Source: Exiguobacterium sp. RIT594 (GTDB lineage: Bacteria; Bacillota; Bacilli; Exiguobacteriales; Exiguobacteriaceae). Taken from it: a stretch of DNA of 64,000 bases. The notes under the pieces are model-generated. The model was not told the origin of the DNA and ran no database searches. It was given only the letters and a program-made list of their open reading frames with translations. A program made the position numbers and the translations under genes. Within the stretch, counting starts at the first letter, position 1. Every line of letters starts with the position of its first letter. The stretch lies in assembly GCF_003339585.1 (NCBI RefSeq), contig NZ_QPKF01000001.1, positions 1,736,001-1,800,000 on the forward strand, given 5' to 3'. Positions 54,032 to 63,444 of the stretch are shown in pieces.

Positions 54032-54841
54032 ATGCAACGTCATCTGATTGCCGTCGATTTGGACGGGACATTATTACGCGACGACAAAACCATCAGTCAG
54101 GCCAACTTACACGCGTTAAGAACTGCACGCGACAACGGTCATGAAGTCGTCATCGCGACAGGGCGTCCTTTCCGGCATGCCAAACGCTATTACGACGAAC
54201 TCGGATTGACGACACCGATCGTCAATTTTAACGGCGGACTTGTTCACCATCCGCAAGACCGTCATTTTGAAGTCAGCCATCATCCGATTCCGCTGAAAAC
54301 CGTTCAGCACATCTTGGAATCGGTAGCGGACTCGAAAACACAAAATATCGTCTGCGAAGTAACGGATCATGTTTACTTCCAAAACGATCCGACCGGTATT
54401 TATGAATTCTACACGGATCATGCCTTATCCGTGACGACAGGTGATTTACGAAAGGTCTTGCAACATGAACCGACATCCCTGCTGATTCATGCGAAAGGCG
54501 AACATGTCCAGGAAATCCGGTCCGAACTTTCGAGCATTCATGCCGAAACGGTCTTAAACCGCCAATGGGTCAAACCGGAATATATGGTCGAGGTCATGCG
54601 AAAAGGTACGAGTAAAGCCATCGGTTTACAACAAGTCTCGCGTCATCTCGGGATTGAACAAAAACAGATCATTGCTTTTGGTGATGAAGAAAATGACTTG
54701 GAAATGCTCGAGTATGTCGGGCATGGTGTCGCAATGGGCAATGCCATCGGTGCGTTAAAACTGGTTGCTAACGGCACAACGAAGTCGAACCAGGAAGACG
54801 GGATTGCCTACTACCTGAAACATGTTCTCGGTCTGATTTGA
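54032..54841 (+). CDS. Cof-type HAD phosphatase
   Basis: A 269-residue HAD hydrolase of class IIB with motif I VDLDGTLLRDD (about 8-18), motif II IATGRP, a large C2 cap, the conserved Lys in KGTSKAIGLQQV and motif IV IAFGDEENDLEMLEYVG. These enzymes hydrolyse sugar phosphates and flavin or pyridoxal phosphates; the substrate is open. The ATG at 54032 has GGAGTGAG upstream; the ATG at 54005 adds an unrelated tail. Confidence 0.92.
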   Translation: MQRHLIAVDLDGTLLRDDKTISQANLHALRTARDNGHEVVIATGRPFRHAKRYYDELGLTTPIVNFNGGLVHHPQDRHFEVSHHPIPLKTVQHILESVADSKTQNIVCEVTDHVYFQNDPTGIYEFYTDHALSVTTGDLRKVLQHEPTSLLIHAKGEHVQEIRSELSSIHAETVLNRQWVKPEYMVEVMRKGTSKAIGLQQVSRHLGIEQKQIIAFGDEENDLEMLEYVGHGVAMGNAIGALKLVANGTTKSNQEDGIAYYLKHVLGLI

Positions 54842-54852
54842 TGTCATTAAAC

Positions 54853-54898
54853 AAAGCCGGCTTCTCTGTCCATCAGACAGAAAAGCCGGCCTTTTTTT
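54853..54898. terminator. Bidirectional terminator between Cof phosphatase and YitT genes
   Basis: GCCGGCTT (54856-54863) pairs with AAGCCGGC (54883-54890), with CTGTC/GACAG inside; seven T residues follow on the plus strand and GTTT on the minus strand. The flanking genes are convergent. Confidence 0.9.
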
Positions 54899-54906
54899 GT
54901 TCAACC

Positions 54907-55758
54907 TCATCCTTTGCGGAAGTACCCGACTACAGAATCTGTTGCAACGACGTTGATGAACACCGTTTCGTCTGCATCGCGGCAAATCCGCTCGATATCG
55001 CGCAACTCGTGCCGTTCGATGACCATCATCAGCGTCGACTTCTCAGCCCGTGAATACGTACCGATTGCCGGCATCTGGGTGATGCCTCGAATGATGTGTT
55101 GGTGAAGTGCCGTCGTAATATCGTCGGCATGATTCGTAATGATGAAAATCGTCAACCGTTGATTGCTTGTATGGATTTCATCAACGACTTTCGACGTGAC
55201 ATAAATGAAGACAATCGTATAAAGTGCCGTCGACCAACCAAACAATGCTCCTGCAAGGATTGCAATCAGGAAGTTCAACACAAACAGGTATAACCCGACG
55301 CTCCGGTCGGAGAAACGGGCAAAAATCAATGCCACGATATCAAAGCCACCCGTCGATGCCCCGAATTTAATCGTAATTCCGGTTCCGATTGCCAGTAAGA
55401 CCCCGCCAAATACGGCATTGAGTGTTTGATCACCCGGAATAACAGCATACTGAGGAATAAGTCCGATAAAAATCGTTGTCGCCAAAACCGATATCAATGT
55501 AATAATGGTAAAACTGCGTCCGAGCATTATCCATGCTAAAACAATCAATGGCAGATTCAAGACTAAGAACCAGACGTTTTCCCCGAAAGCAAACGCCGTT
55601 CCTTGTAACACCTGCGTTAAAATCTGGGCAAGTCCCGTAAATCCTGTCGAGTAAACACCACTTGGAATCAAGAACCAGTTCATCGCTACTGCGATGACGA
55701 ACCCGCCAATCGAGGCGACAATCACTTTTAACATACTTTCCTTTACAACCGCTGTCAC
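54907..55758 (-). CDS. YitT family (DUF161/DUF2179) membrane protein
   Basis: A membrane protein of about 283 residues with five or six spans (VIVASIGGFVIAVAMNWFLI onward) and a C-terminal soluble DUF2179 domain (about 205-283, TIFIITNHADDITTALHQHI). Function is unknown in general. The GTG at 55758 is chosen because AGAGGAG lies eight bases upstream; ATG codons further upstream (55830, 55776) have no such site. Confidence 0.87.
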   Translation of the reverse strand: MTAVVKESMLKVIVASIGGFVIAVAMNWFLIPSGVYSTGFTGLAQILTQVLQGTAFAFGENVWFLVLNLPLIVLAWIMLGRSFTIITLISVLATTIFIGLIPQYAVIPGDQTLNAVFGGVLLAIGTGITIKFGASTGGFDIVALIFARFSDRSVGLYLFVLNFLIAILAGALFGWSTALYTIVFIYVTSKVVDEIHTSNQRLTIFIITNHADDITTALHQHIIRGITQMPAIGTYSRAEKSTLMMVIERHELRDIERICRDADETVFINVVATDSVVGYFRKG

Positions 55759-55900
55759 ACCTTGTTCTCCTCTCATTCGTAAACTATCTTGGAACACTTT
55801 AGCACATAACAATTGTGTCCGGATAGTCAAGATGATGAAAGAATTGTATTTCTTTTTTTGGTAACGCTCTCATTTTCAGAAGTTGAACACATTCTTCCTC

Positions 55901-55942
55901 AAACAAAAAAAGGCGGCAGATTTGACATCCGCCCCCTTGTTT
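55901..55942 (-). terminator. Probable terminator of malP
   Basis: GGCGG (55912-55916) pairs with CCGCC (55929-55933), and outer AAACAA with TTGTTT; seven T residues lie after the stem on the minus strand. The stem is interrupted. Confidence 0.6.
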
Positions 55943-55979
55943 CATATGCGATAAAGATCCTTCTTTTTTTCGGGTTTTC

Positions 55980-58280
55980 TTAAACAGTCATTGAAGCTGG
56001 AATGGTAACCGCACCTTCTGCCGGCACTTCAACCGGTTCACCGTGAAGCTGTAACGTAAAGGCTTCACCTGTGTTTTGTTCAATGCACACTTCGTTCTGT
56101 TTGACTTGAACGAGAATGTGATGTCCTCGCCATTGCATCCGGAACGAATAACTTGTCCAGCCCTTTGGCAACATCGGCTTGAAGGACAATGTCCCCTGCT
56201 CGACACGCAGTCCGGCAAATCCGTGAACGATCGACATCCAGGATCCGACCATCGACGTGATGTGGAGACCATCTTCCGTATCGTTGTTGTAGTTATCAAG
56301 ATCGAGCCGTGCCGAACGTTGATAGAGTTCCATCGCTTTTTCTTCATAACCGACTTCAGCCGCAATGATCGAATAGATACAAGGGGAAAGTGATGATTCA
56401 TGGACCGTCCGCGGCTCATAAAAATCAAAGTTTTTCTTCTTCTCTTCGATCGAGAAACGATCCGTCAGGAAATAGAGTCCTTGCAAGACATCGGCCTGTT
56501 TGATGAAGACAGAGCGCAGAACACGGTCCCATGACCAATTTTGGTTTAACGGGAGATGTTTTGGATCAAGATCCGCGACCATAATCTGTTCCTTATCCAT
56601 GAAGCCGTCTTGCTGCATGAATACATCCGGAACAGAATCGTCTTTCGGATAATACATTTTTTGATCGATCTCGGCCCAGTGGGCTAATTCTTCATCCGTG
56701 ACAGCTAATTGATGAATTAATTCTTCGAGACGTGCCGGTTCTTCCTGCTCCAGGTGACGATACACTGTCTGCGCGTACTCGAGACACCAGGCAGCCATCA
56801 AGTTCGTATACCAGTTGTTATTGACGTTATTTTCGTATTCATTTGGTCCAGTTACACCAAGAATCATATAGACATCTTTATGCGGGACATAGTTGACGCG
56901 GCTCGCCCAGTAACGTGCGATTTCAACGAGCACTTCAAATCCGTATTGTCCGAGGTAGGATGTATCTCCTGTGTAGTTCGTATAGTTATAAATCGCATGG
57001 GCAATCGCACCGTTCCGGTGAATTTCTTCATGCGTAATTTCCCACTCATTGTGGCACTCTTCCCCGTTCATCGTCACCATCGGGTATAAAGCACCCTTCA
57101 TCCCGACATTTTTATCCGCATTTTCTTTCGCTTGCGGGAGTTGGTTATGACGGTACTTCAACAAATTCCAGGCAACATCCGGCTTCGATGTCGCAAGATA
57201 GAAGTTCAGGCAATAAGCTTCTGTATCCCAGTAAGTCGCCCCACCGTATTTTTCTCCGGTAAATCCTTTTGGTCCAATGTTCAAGCGGGAATCTTCGCCT
57301 GTATACGTTTGGAACATATGGAAGATGTTAAAACGAATCCCTTGCTGCGCTTCAACATCGCCTTCAATCTTCACATCCGCTTCTTCCCAGTGTTTCAGCC
57401 AGGCCGCTTCATGCGCTGCAAGCACTCCGTCAAATCCGGTATCAAATGCGTCGTTGACACGTTTCATCGCCTGCGCCAATAAGTCTTCAATCTCATAATC
57501 ACGATTCGTCACGAGTGCTACTAATTTTTCAGCTGTCACCGCTTCGCCTGCCGGTACCTGTTTTGTGAAACGATTCGCGACATACTGTAATGTACTTTCA
57601 AGCACTTCACATCTCGCACCCTCGACATCGGTAATCATCGCTGCCGTGACGTGCCAATCCAGTTTCTTCGTTTTAGAAGTAACATAGGCAAATCGCTCTT
57701 CCGCTCCGTGCTCTACAGGAAGCCAGAATTTTTCATCATAGTTGGAGTCTTCGTTTTCAACGTCAGCGTCAAGGTATGATTCGATGACCACTTCCGCATC
57801 AAAGTTGACGGGTGTGACGGTATATCGAAGTGCAGCCAGTTCTTTATCAACGATTGAAAAGAATCGTTTTGATTCAATTTTTGTTTCCTCCACACCATTT
57901 CTGATCAGCATCGTCCGCGTCAGAACTCCATGCTGCATATCGAGTTCCCGTTTGAAGTCGACAACTTCCCACTCGTTCAAATCGACATTTTTTCCATTGA
58001 TTGAAACACGAAGTCCCATGATGTTTACCGCATTCAAAACTTTTGCGAAATATTCCGGATAGCCGTTTTTCCACCAACCGACTCGTGTTTTATCTGGGTA
58101 GTAGACACCGGCGACGTACATCCCTTGATGCGTGTCTCCCGAGTAATCTTCTTCAAAGTTTCCGCGCATTCCCATATGACCGTTCCCAATCGCCGTCATC
58201 GATTCAGCAAGGCGGTTATCCTCCGGATGAAAACCCTGTTCCGTAATTTTCCACTCATTAATATCAAACAATCGTTTCAT
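55980..58280 (-). CDS. malP: Maltose phosphorylase (GH65)
   Basis: It splits maltose with phosphate into glucose and beta-glucose 1-phosphate in the cytosol. The 766-residue protein opens with FHPEDNRLAESMTAIGNGHM, has the catalytic Glu in TGPNEYENNVNNNW, the phosphate site near RTVHESSLSPCIYS, and the C-terminal beta-sandwich. AAAGGAGCG precedes the ATG. Beta-phosphoglucomutase, its usual partner, is not in the window. It has its own promoter overlapped by a LacI-type operator. Other GH65 specificities (kojibiose, trehalose) are possible, but the mal context favours maltose. Confidence 0.92.
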   Translation of the reverse strand: MKRLFDINEWKITEQGFHPEDNRLAESMTAIGNGHMGMRGNFEEDYSGDTHQGMYVAGVYYPDKTRVGWWKNGYPEYFAKVLNAVNIMGLRVSINGKNVDLNEWEVVDFKRELDMQHGVLTRTMLIRNGVEETKIESKRFFSIVDKELAALRYTVTPVNFDAEVVIESYLDADVENEDSNYDEKFWLPVEHGAEERFAYVTSKTKKLDWHVTAAMITDVEGARCEVLESTLQYVANRFTKQVPAGEAVTAEKLVALVTNRDYEIEDLLAQAMKRVNDAFDTGFDGVLAAHEAAWLKHWEEADVKIEGDVEAQQGIRFNIFHMFQTYTGEDSRLNIGPKGFTGEKYGGATYWDTEAYCLNFYLATSKPDVAWNLLKYRHNQLPQAKENADKNVGMKGALYPMVTMNGEECHNEWEITHEEIHRNGAIAHAIYNYTNYTGDTSYLGQYGFEVLVEIARYWASRVNYVPHKDVYMILGVTGPNEYENNVNNNWYTNLMAAWCLEYAQTVYRHLEQEEPARLEELIHQLAVTDEELAHWAEIDQKMYYPKDDSVPDVFMQQDGFMDKEQIMVADLDPKHLPLNQNWSWDRVLRSVFIKQADVLQGLYFLTDRFSIEEKKKNFDFYEPRTVHESSLSPCIYSIIAAEVGYEEKAMELYQRSARLDLDNYNNDTEDGLHITSMVGSWMSIVHGFAGLRVEQGTLSFKPMLPKGWTSYSFRMQWRGHHILVQVKQNEVCIEQNTGEAFTLQLHGEPVEVPAEGAVTIPASMTV

Positions 58281-58330
58281 TATAAGTCGCTCCTTTATTC
58301 TTAATCACATAGATGCTCAAACATCTTTTT

Positions 58331-58344
58331 TGTAAGCGTTTTTA
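58331..58344 (-). promoter_or_regulatory. Second LacI/CcpA-type operator in the malP leader
   Basis: TGTAAGCGTTTTTA matches the cre consensus with one mismatch near the end. It lies about 15 bases after the expected malP transcription start and may bind CcpA or the local MalR-type repressor. Confidence 0.5.
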
Positions 58345-58361
58345 TTTTCTCTACATTCTTT

Positions 58362-58389
58362 ATTCTACACATAATCATCGTTAATGCAA
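58362..58389 (-). promoter_or_regulatory. Sigma-A type promoter of malP
   Basis: On the minus strand TTGCAT (complement 58384-58389), 16 bases, TAGAAT (complement 58362-58367). The leader to the malP ATG would be about 75 bases. Confidence 0.65.
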
Positions 58390-58398
58390 TCGTTTGCA
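58385..58398 (-). promoter_or_regulatory. LacI-family operator overlapping the malP -35 box
   Basis: TGCAATCGTTTGCA is a near-perfect palindrome with the central CG typical of LacI-family operators (MalR-like TGCAAACGTTTGCA). It overlaps the -35 hexamer of malP, where a bound repressor would prevent polymerase binding. Confidence 0.65.
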
Positions 58399-58470
58399 CG
58401 AAAATAAAAATCTTTTTCGATTCGCACGGTCATTTCGTGTTCCTGATTGGTTTACGGTTCTTTTTTCTCC

Positions 58471-58512
58471 AAAAAAAAACACCACTTTTTCCTGAACGGA
58501 CAAGTGGTGTTT
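58471..58512 (-). terminator. Terminator of the maltose regulator gene
   Basis: AAACACCACTT (58477-58487) pairs perfectly with AAGTGGTGTTT (58502-58512); nine A residues (T on the minus strand) follow. It ends the malE-to-regulator run. Confidence 0.92.
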
Positions 58513-58527
58513 CGGGAGGGTATTCAA

Positions 58528-59556
58528 TTATTTTACCGTGCCGCCACAAGATTGACGCACAACTAAATAATGAGGAACAATGACACGTTTGCCATAAGGT
58601 GTCGCCTCTTCGTTCATTTGTTCAATCAGACAGTTCGTCGCTTCAAATCCTAAGCCGAAGATGTTGATTTCAACCGACGTCAACGGCGGACTGGAAAACT
58701 CCGCGATGAATAAATTATTGAAACTGACGACCGCCATTTGATCGGGTACGCTGATTTCCATCTCATTCAGCGTACTCATGACACCAAGTGCCATCATGTC
58801 ATCACTGACGACAACAGCCGTCGGCGGGTGTTCCAGCGACATCAACCGTTTGACGGCGTCCGCTCCACCAGTCGTCATGAATGGTGCACTGACGATATAA
58901 GATTCATGGATGGGTAGTCCCTCTTCCATTAAAGCTGTCTTATACCCGCCAACCCGTTCCTGCGTGACCGCTAAATCCTGTGATCCTCCGACAAACGCGA
59001 TGCATTCGTGTCCGAGTTGATGTAAATACTTCGTGACCTCTCGTCCTGCAAGATAGTTGTCCGTATCAACGTACGTGACATGTGAGGAATCACTAAATGG
59101 TTTCCCGACAACGACGAACGGAAACTTCGAATCTTGTAAAAATTGAACGACCTTGTCATCTGTTCGGGAATACAAGACAACAACGCCATCCACTCGACGA
59201 CCCTGAACCATCGAGACAACGCCTTCGTAAACTTCTTCTTCCGAAACCCCTGTCGTCATATATAAGGAATAACCGTTTTGATGTGCTTTCGTACTAATGC
59301 CGCGAATCACTTCCGAGAAAAATGGATTTTGCAGTGTTTTCGTTGCCGCACTCGGCATGACAAGACCAATCGCTTGAGTCGTTCGATTGGCAAGACTCCG
59401 GGCATGAACGTTCGGATAGTAACCTAACTCCTCCATTGCCTGGCGGACACGTTCTTTTGTTTTTTGACTGATGCGCGGACTGTTGGCAATTACACGTGAG
59501 ACCGTTGATGGTGCAACGTTCGCTTCTCTTGCGACATCCTTGATTGTTACTTGCAT
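58528..59556 (-). CDS. LacI family transcriptional regulator (MalR-like)
   Basis: A 342-residue repressor: helix-turn-helix VTIKDVAREANVAPSTVSRV at the N-terminus with hinge helix KSLANRTT-like sequence (HARSLANRTTQAIGLVMP), then a periplasmic-binding-protein-like ligand domain. As the last gene after the amylase and MalEFG genes, it most likely senses maltose or maltodextrin and controls this cluster and malP. The ATG at 59556 has GAGGTGAAAGGG upstream; the ATG three codons earlier would lie too close to it. Confidence 0.92.
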   Translation of the reverse strand: MQVTIKDVAREANVAPSTVSRVIANSPRISQKTKERVRQAMEELGYYPNVHARSLANRTTQAIGLVMPSAATKTLQNPFFSEVIRGISTKAHQNGYSLYMTTGVSEEEVYEGVVSMVQGRRVDGVVVLYSRTDDKVVQFLQDSKFPFVVVGKPFSDSSHVTYVDTDNYLAGREVTKYLHQLGHECIAFVGGSQDLAVTQERVGGYKTALMEEGLPIHESYIVSAPFMTTGGADAVKRLMSLEHPPTAVVVSDDMMALGVMSTLNEMEISVPDQMAVVSFNNLFIAEFSSPPLTSVEINIFGLGFEATNCLIEQMNEEATPYGKRVIVPHYLVVRQSCGGTVK

Positions 59557-59590
59557 CCCTTTCACCTCATCATTTCCCTACAAATGTATT

Positions 59591-61120
59591 TTAGTGTGTT
59601 TCCTTTGTCCGATTGATCCGTCGTCGATGGACGAATAAAATGATTAAGGCAAGGATTGGAGCGATTGATCCAATCGCAACGAGCGAGACCCAGTTGACCT
59701 GTGAACGTTCCACGACATAGCCGTTCGCGCTGCCTGCATCGAGCGTCACTTCATAGGCATCTCCGTCTTGACGTACCACGTCAGAGAATAATAATCCCCG
59801 AAGGCGTTGATCGTCACCGATTTCTGATGCTTTCACACGCAACGTCGTTTTCTTTTCCCCTAAATTGATGGCATATAAGACAGACTGATCTTTAGTTTTT
59901 CGTTCGAAGACGGCCATATGATCGGTTTTAGCCACCAGCCGTTGTTTCCCTGTTTCGAAAGCCGGATAGTTATTACGCATCTTATTTAACGTCTGTACAT
60001 ATTCCTGCATCTTATCGTTTTTATCGAATTCCATCATCATTCGATTTCCCGGGTCTTCGCCACCAGGCATCGCGACCTCTGTCCCTTGATAGACGATCGG
60101 CATACCGGGTGCTGCATACAAGGCGAACAACGCTAAACGCAGTTGCCGTTCCTCATCAGCGGCTCCGCCAATCTTGGCTTCCGTAATGAAGCGTTTTAAA
60201 TCATGATTATCAATAAAGTTCGCTAATGACATCGCTTTCGGATTAAACGTAGTATCTCGATTATAAACTGAATCGAGTTCTTCCGCTGAACCATTTTTGC
60301 GGGCGAACTGATCTTTGATCCCGTAGTAAAACGGGAAGTTCGTCACGGAATCAAATCCTAATTTAGAATAGGTCGCAATCTTACGCGGATCGCCGTCAAA
60401 TACTTCTCCGAGTAAAAAGAGATCCGGATGTTCTTTTTTGACGGCCGGGATGAAAGTTTTCCAAAAAGCCGGTGGCACATGACGGACTGTATCGAGTCGG
60501 TAACCGTCGATTCCGGTCTCATCCACCCAGTAGTTCGCGACGTCAATCAAGTACTTCACGACTTCTTTATTTTCTGTATTAAAATCCGGTAAATCAAACA
60601 GCCAATTGTTCTCGACTTCCGCTTGATTGTTCCAGTTCATGATCGTCTGCTCTTTATGGAACCAGTCCGGTTTTTCTTTTACGAGCGGATGGTTTGGACC
60701 TAAATGGTTGACGACTAAATCGAGTACGACTTTAAGATCACGTTTATGTGCTTCTTTGACGAGTGTTTTAAATTCTTCTTTTGTTCCGAAGTGCGGATCG
60801 ATTTCGTAATAATCGTCCGTCCAATATCCATGATACCCATTTGGTCGGTTTTTAAAGATCGGTGTCAGCCAAATCGATGTGAACCCTTCATCCTTGATGT
60901 AATCCAAACGTTTCGTGACACCTGTCAGGTCACCGCCCTGAAAAGCTTTTGGATCGTTTGGATCTGCCTCTAAATCATTACTTTTGTCACCGTTCTCAAA
61001 CCGGTCGACCATGATGAAATACATTCGTTCTTTTTCCCACCCTGCAGCTTCGCTTGTCTGCGGAAACATTCCGATAGACAAGAGAAGCGGCAAGAGGAGA
61101 AGCATCACGCCTCGTCTCAT
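59591..61120 (-). CDS. Membrane-anchored extracellular alpha-amylase (GH13)
   Basis: A 509-residue amylase with a signal peptide (cleavage likely after QTSEA, about 25) and a C-terminal membrane span (about 478-497) followed by the basic tail HRRRINRTKETH, so the enzyme should be tethered outside. GH13 regions are intact: DLVVNHL (134-140), GYRLDTVRH with nucleophile Asp210, LLGEVFDG with acid/base Glu239, and FIDNHD with Asp307. It would cut starch or maltodextrins near the MalEFG importer. It follows malG by 23 bases; GGGGGAAT precedes the ATG. Confidence 0.94.
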   Translation of the reverse strand: MRRGVMLLLLPLLLSIGMFPQTSEAAGWEKERMYFIMVDRFENGDKSNDLEADPNDPKAFQGGDLTGVTKRLDYIKDEGFTSIWLTPIFKNRPNGYHGYWTDDYYEIDPHFGTKEEFKTLVKEAHKRDLKVVLDLVVNHLGPNHPLVKEKPDWFHKEQTIMNWNNQAEVENNWLFDLPDFNTENKEVVKYLIDVANYWVDETGIDGYRLDTVRHVPPAFWKTFIPAVKKEHPDLFLLGEVFDGDPRKIATYSKLGFDSVTNFPFYYGIKDQFARKNGSAEELDSVYNRDTTFNPKAMSLANFIDNHDLKRFITEAKIGGAADEERQLRLALFALYAAPGMPIVYQGTEVAMPGGEDPGNRMMMEFDKNDKMQEYVQTLNKMRNNYPAFETGKQRLVAKTDHMAVFERKTKDQSVLYAINLGEKKTTLRVKASEIGDDQRLRGLLFSDVVRQDGDAYEVTLDAGSANGYVVERSQVNWVSLVAIGSIAPILALIILFVHRRRINRTKETH

Positions 61121-61143
61121 GCCGCTGATTCCCCCTTGATTGA

Positions 61144-61977
61144 TTAACCTTTCGTTCCGCCTGCCGTCAATCCAGATACGAAGAAACGCTGGAAGGCGAA
61201 GAACAGAAGAACGATTGGTACTGCTGATAATACGGCACCTGCCGCAAACAATGTGAAGTTATTATCGAATTGCTCCGAAACCATGTTGTACAATCCAACA
61301 GCTAACGTTTGTTTCTCCGGTGAACGGAGAACAAGTGACGCCAGGATAAAGTCGTTGAACGGTGCCATGAAGTTGAACAAAGCAATAACAGCAACCATTG
61401 GTTTTGCAAGTGGAAGAATGATCTGCCAGAAAATCCGAAGATGTCCTGCTCCATCCATCCGTGCCGCTTCATCCAGTTCTTTTGGTATTGTATCAAAATA
61501 TCCTTTCGCAAGATACGTGTTCATCGGAATCGCTCCCCCTGCATACAGGAGAATCAATGCCAAATGCGTATCAAACAATTGCAACATGTTCAACAGAACG
61601 TAAATCGCGATGATGGCAACAAATTGCGGAACCATCTGCAGTACGAGGAACAGGATCAATGAATTTTTACGTCCGACGAACCGGTAACGTGAAAAGATAT
61701 AACCTGTCAACGTAATCAATGCGACTGAGACGACCATTGTAATGACAGCGATTTTGATGGTGTTCAAATACCACATGCCATAATCCGTTTGTGTTGCATC
61801 AAATAAATCAAAGTAATGGATTAATGTCGGATTGCTTGGGAAGATATCCGAAGTGATGCTTTTTCCCGGGTTGAGCGATGTGCCGACAACCCATAAGAGT
61901 GGATACACGATAATTATTGAGGCGATCGTCAAAATGAGGTATGACAACGCCATATTGATTCGGTTTTGTTTTCTCAT
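61144..61977 (-). CDS. malG: Maltodextrin ABC transporter permease MalG
   Basis: A 277-residue inner permease subunit with six spans and the EAA loop DEAARMDGAGHLRIFWQIILPL that docks the ATPase. The pattern of an N-terminal extracellular loop after span one (TSDIFPSNPTLIHYFDLF) fits MalG/MdxG. It overlaps malF by one base. No ATPase gene is in the cluster, so a shared MsmX-type ATPase encoded elsewhere is expected. Confidence 0.94.
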   Translation of the reverse strand: MRKQNRINMALSYLILTIASIIIVYPLLWVVGTSLNPGKSITSDIFPSNPTLIHYFDLFDATQTDYGMWYLNTIKIAVITMVVSVALITLTGYIFSRYRFVGRKNSLILFLVLQMVPQFVAIIAIYVLLNMLQLFDTHLALILLYAGGAIPMNTYLAKGYFDTIPKELDEAARMDGAGHLRIFWQIILPLAKPMVAVIALFNFMAPFNDFILASLVLRSPEKQTLAVGLYNMVSEQFDNNFTLFAAGAVLSAVPIVLLFFAFQRFFVSGLTAGGTKG

Positions 61978-63329
61978 TAGATCATATCCTCATCTTTGAA
62001 TGATTTTGAACGTTTAAACTGAATGACGGCAATCGTCATGATGAAGAACGACAGCACAAGTGTAATCGCCGCGGCAAATCCGTATTGCGGATTCGAACCA
62101 AGCGAGAGTTTGTAAATCCAGGAGATCAGGATATCCGTTCCGCCGGCCGATTGACCCGGAACAGCCGGTCCCCCGTTGTTAAAGAGATAGATGATATTGA
62201 AGTTGTTGAAGTTAAACGTATATTGCGTGATCAAGATTGGTGCTGTTGCAAACAAGATCATCGGTAGTGTGATCAAGCGGAACTTCTCGCCCGACGTCGC
62301 ACCGTCAATCGTTGCTGCTTCATATAGATCTTCCGGAATCGACTGCAAGATCCCTGTCGTCAATGTCATGATGTACGGGAATCCGAGCCACCACTGGATG
62401 CCGATCAAGGCAAGCTTCGTATATGTCGGATCCGTCATCCATTCGGCACCGCCGTCAATTCCAATTGCCGGTAGCAATGTCGTATTAAAGACACCAAATG
62501 TCTCATTGAACATCGAACGGAAAATCAAAATCGTGATGAATGCCGGTACAGCCCATGACAGGATTAAAATCGAACGGAAGAAACGTTTTCCTTTTAATCC
62601 TTTTTGATTTAACAAGACCGCAAGACCAATCCCAATCGCAATGACACCGGTTGTCGAAGCAACGGTCCAGACGAGCGTCCATCCCAAGACACTGACGAAC
62701 GTGTCACGGAAGATATCGACCGTAAAGATGTTCAGGAAGTTTTGAATCCCGATCCAGTCGACAAGCTTTGCAGGCGGTGAGTTGTTGAACTTATAGTTCG
62801 TAAAGGCAATCAAAAACGTGAAAATCAACGGTAAGACGACCGTGAAGACGAGGAGAACCAACGATGGAATCAGCATCGCGTACGGGAATCCATTGTCCCG
62901 GAAGTTCCGCAGCTGCATTTTCAAAGAAGGTACTTCTAATTCCAAATCACGAAGTTTACCGATTCGATACGCATCGATAAAGTTCCAGACGTAAATGGCG
63001 ATACCAAACACAAGCAGAATCAATGCAATGATTCCCTCGACCATCAAGAAGATCGAGTGATCCCCCCTTACGCCTGGTACCTCACCGAGTGTAATCAATC
63101 CCCAGATCGCCCCGCGATCTCCAGGACCGTTCCCGGCACCTTTAAAAAACAGCTCGAAATTTACTAAAAAATATGACAGAACGACGATAAAGAATGTCGC
63201 ACCTTTTAAAAATTGTTTATTGTACAGTTGCCCCATCCCTGGAACGATCGATATCGCTGCTGCAATCGTCCGGTGATTCGTTTTTGGCTTTGGTGTTTTC
63301 GTCGGTTGTGGTGTCGCAATGGCCGCCAT
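61977..63329 (-). CDS. malF: Maltodextrin ABC transporter permease MalF
   Basis: A permease of about 450 residues with extra N-terminal spans, as in Bacillus MdxF: the segment IVPGMGQLYNKQFLKGATFF near residue 25-45 precedes the core of six spans. The EAA loop is EAATIDGATSGEKFRLITLP. The ATG at 63329 has AAAGGAG eight bases upstream; the ORF extends further upstream but without a ribosome binding site. Confidence 0.94.
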   Translation of the reverse strand: MAAIATPQPTKTPKPKTNHRTIAAAISIVPGMGQLYNKQFLKGATFFIVVLSYFLVNFELFFKGAGNGPGDRGAIWGLITLGEVPGVRGDHSIFLMVEGIIALILLVFGIAIYVWNFIDAYRIGKLRDLELEVPSLKMQLRNFRDNGFPYAMLIPSLVLLVFTVVLPLIFTFLIAFTNYKFNNSPPAKLVDWIGIQNFLNIFTVDIFRDTFVSVLGWTLVWTVASTTGVIAIGIGLAVLLNQKGLKGKRFFRSILILSWAVPAFITILIFRSMFNETFGVFNTTLLPAIGIDGGAEWMTDPTYTKLALIGIQWWLGFPYIMTLTTGILQSIPEDLYEAATIDGATSGEKFRLITLPMILFATAPILITQYTFNFNNFNIIYLFNNGGPAVPGQSAGGTDILISWIYKLSLGSNPQYGFAAAITLVLSFFIMTIAVIQFKRSKSFKDEDMI

Positions 63330-63390
63330 CGTCTGTTCTCCTTTCCAAAGGTCATGTCTGACCTCAGGCTTCTCTTCCAACCATAAAGAT

Positions 63391-63414
63391 AAGGGGGAAT
63401 CCAAGATCCCCCTT
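63391..63414 (-). terminator. Intercistronic stem-loop between malE and malF
   Basis: AAGGGGGA (63391-63398) pairs perfectly with TCCCCCTT (63407-63414) around an eight-base loop; the following minus-strand sequence TATCTTTAT has a weak T run. It would partly stop or stabilise the transcript after malE, so that more binding protein than permease is made. Confidence 0.7.
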
Positions 63415-63444
63415 TCTTTAATTCTGTGTCAGTGATTCAGTTGA

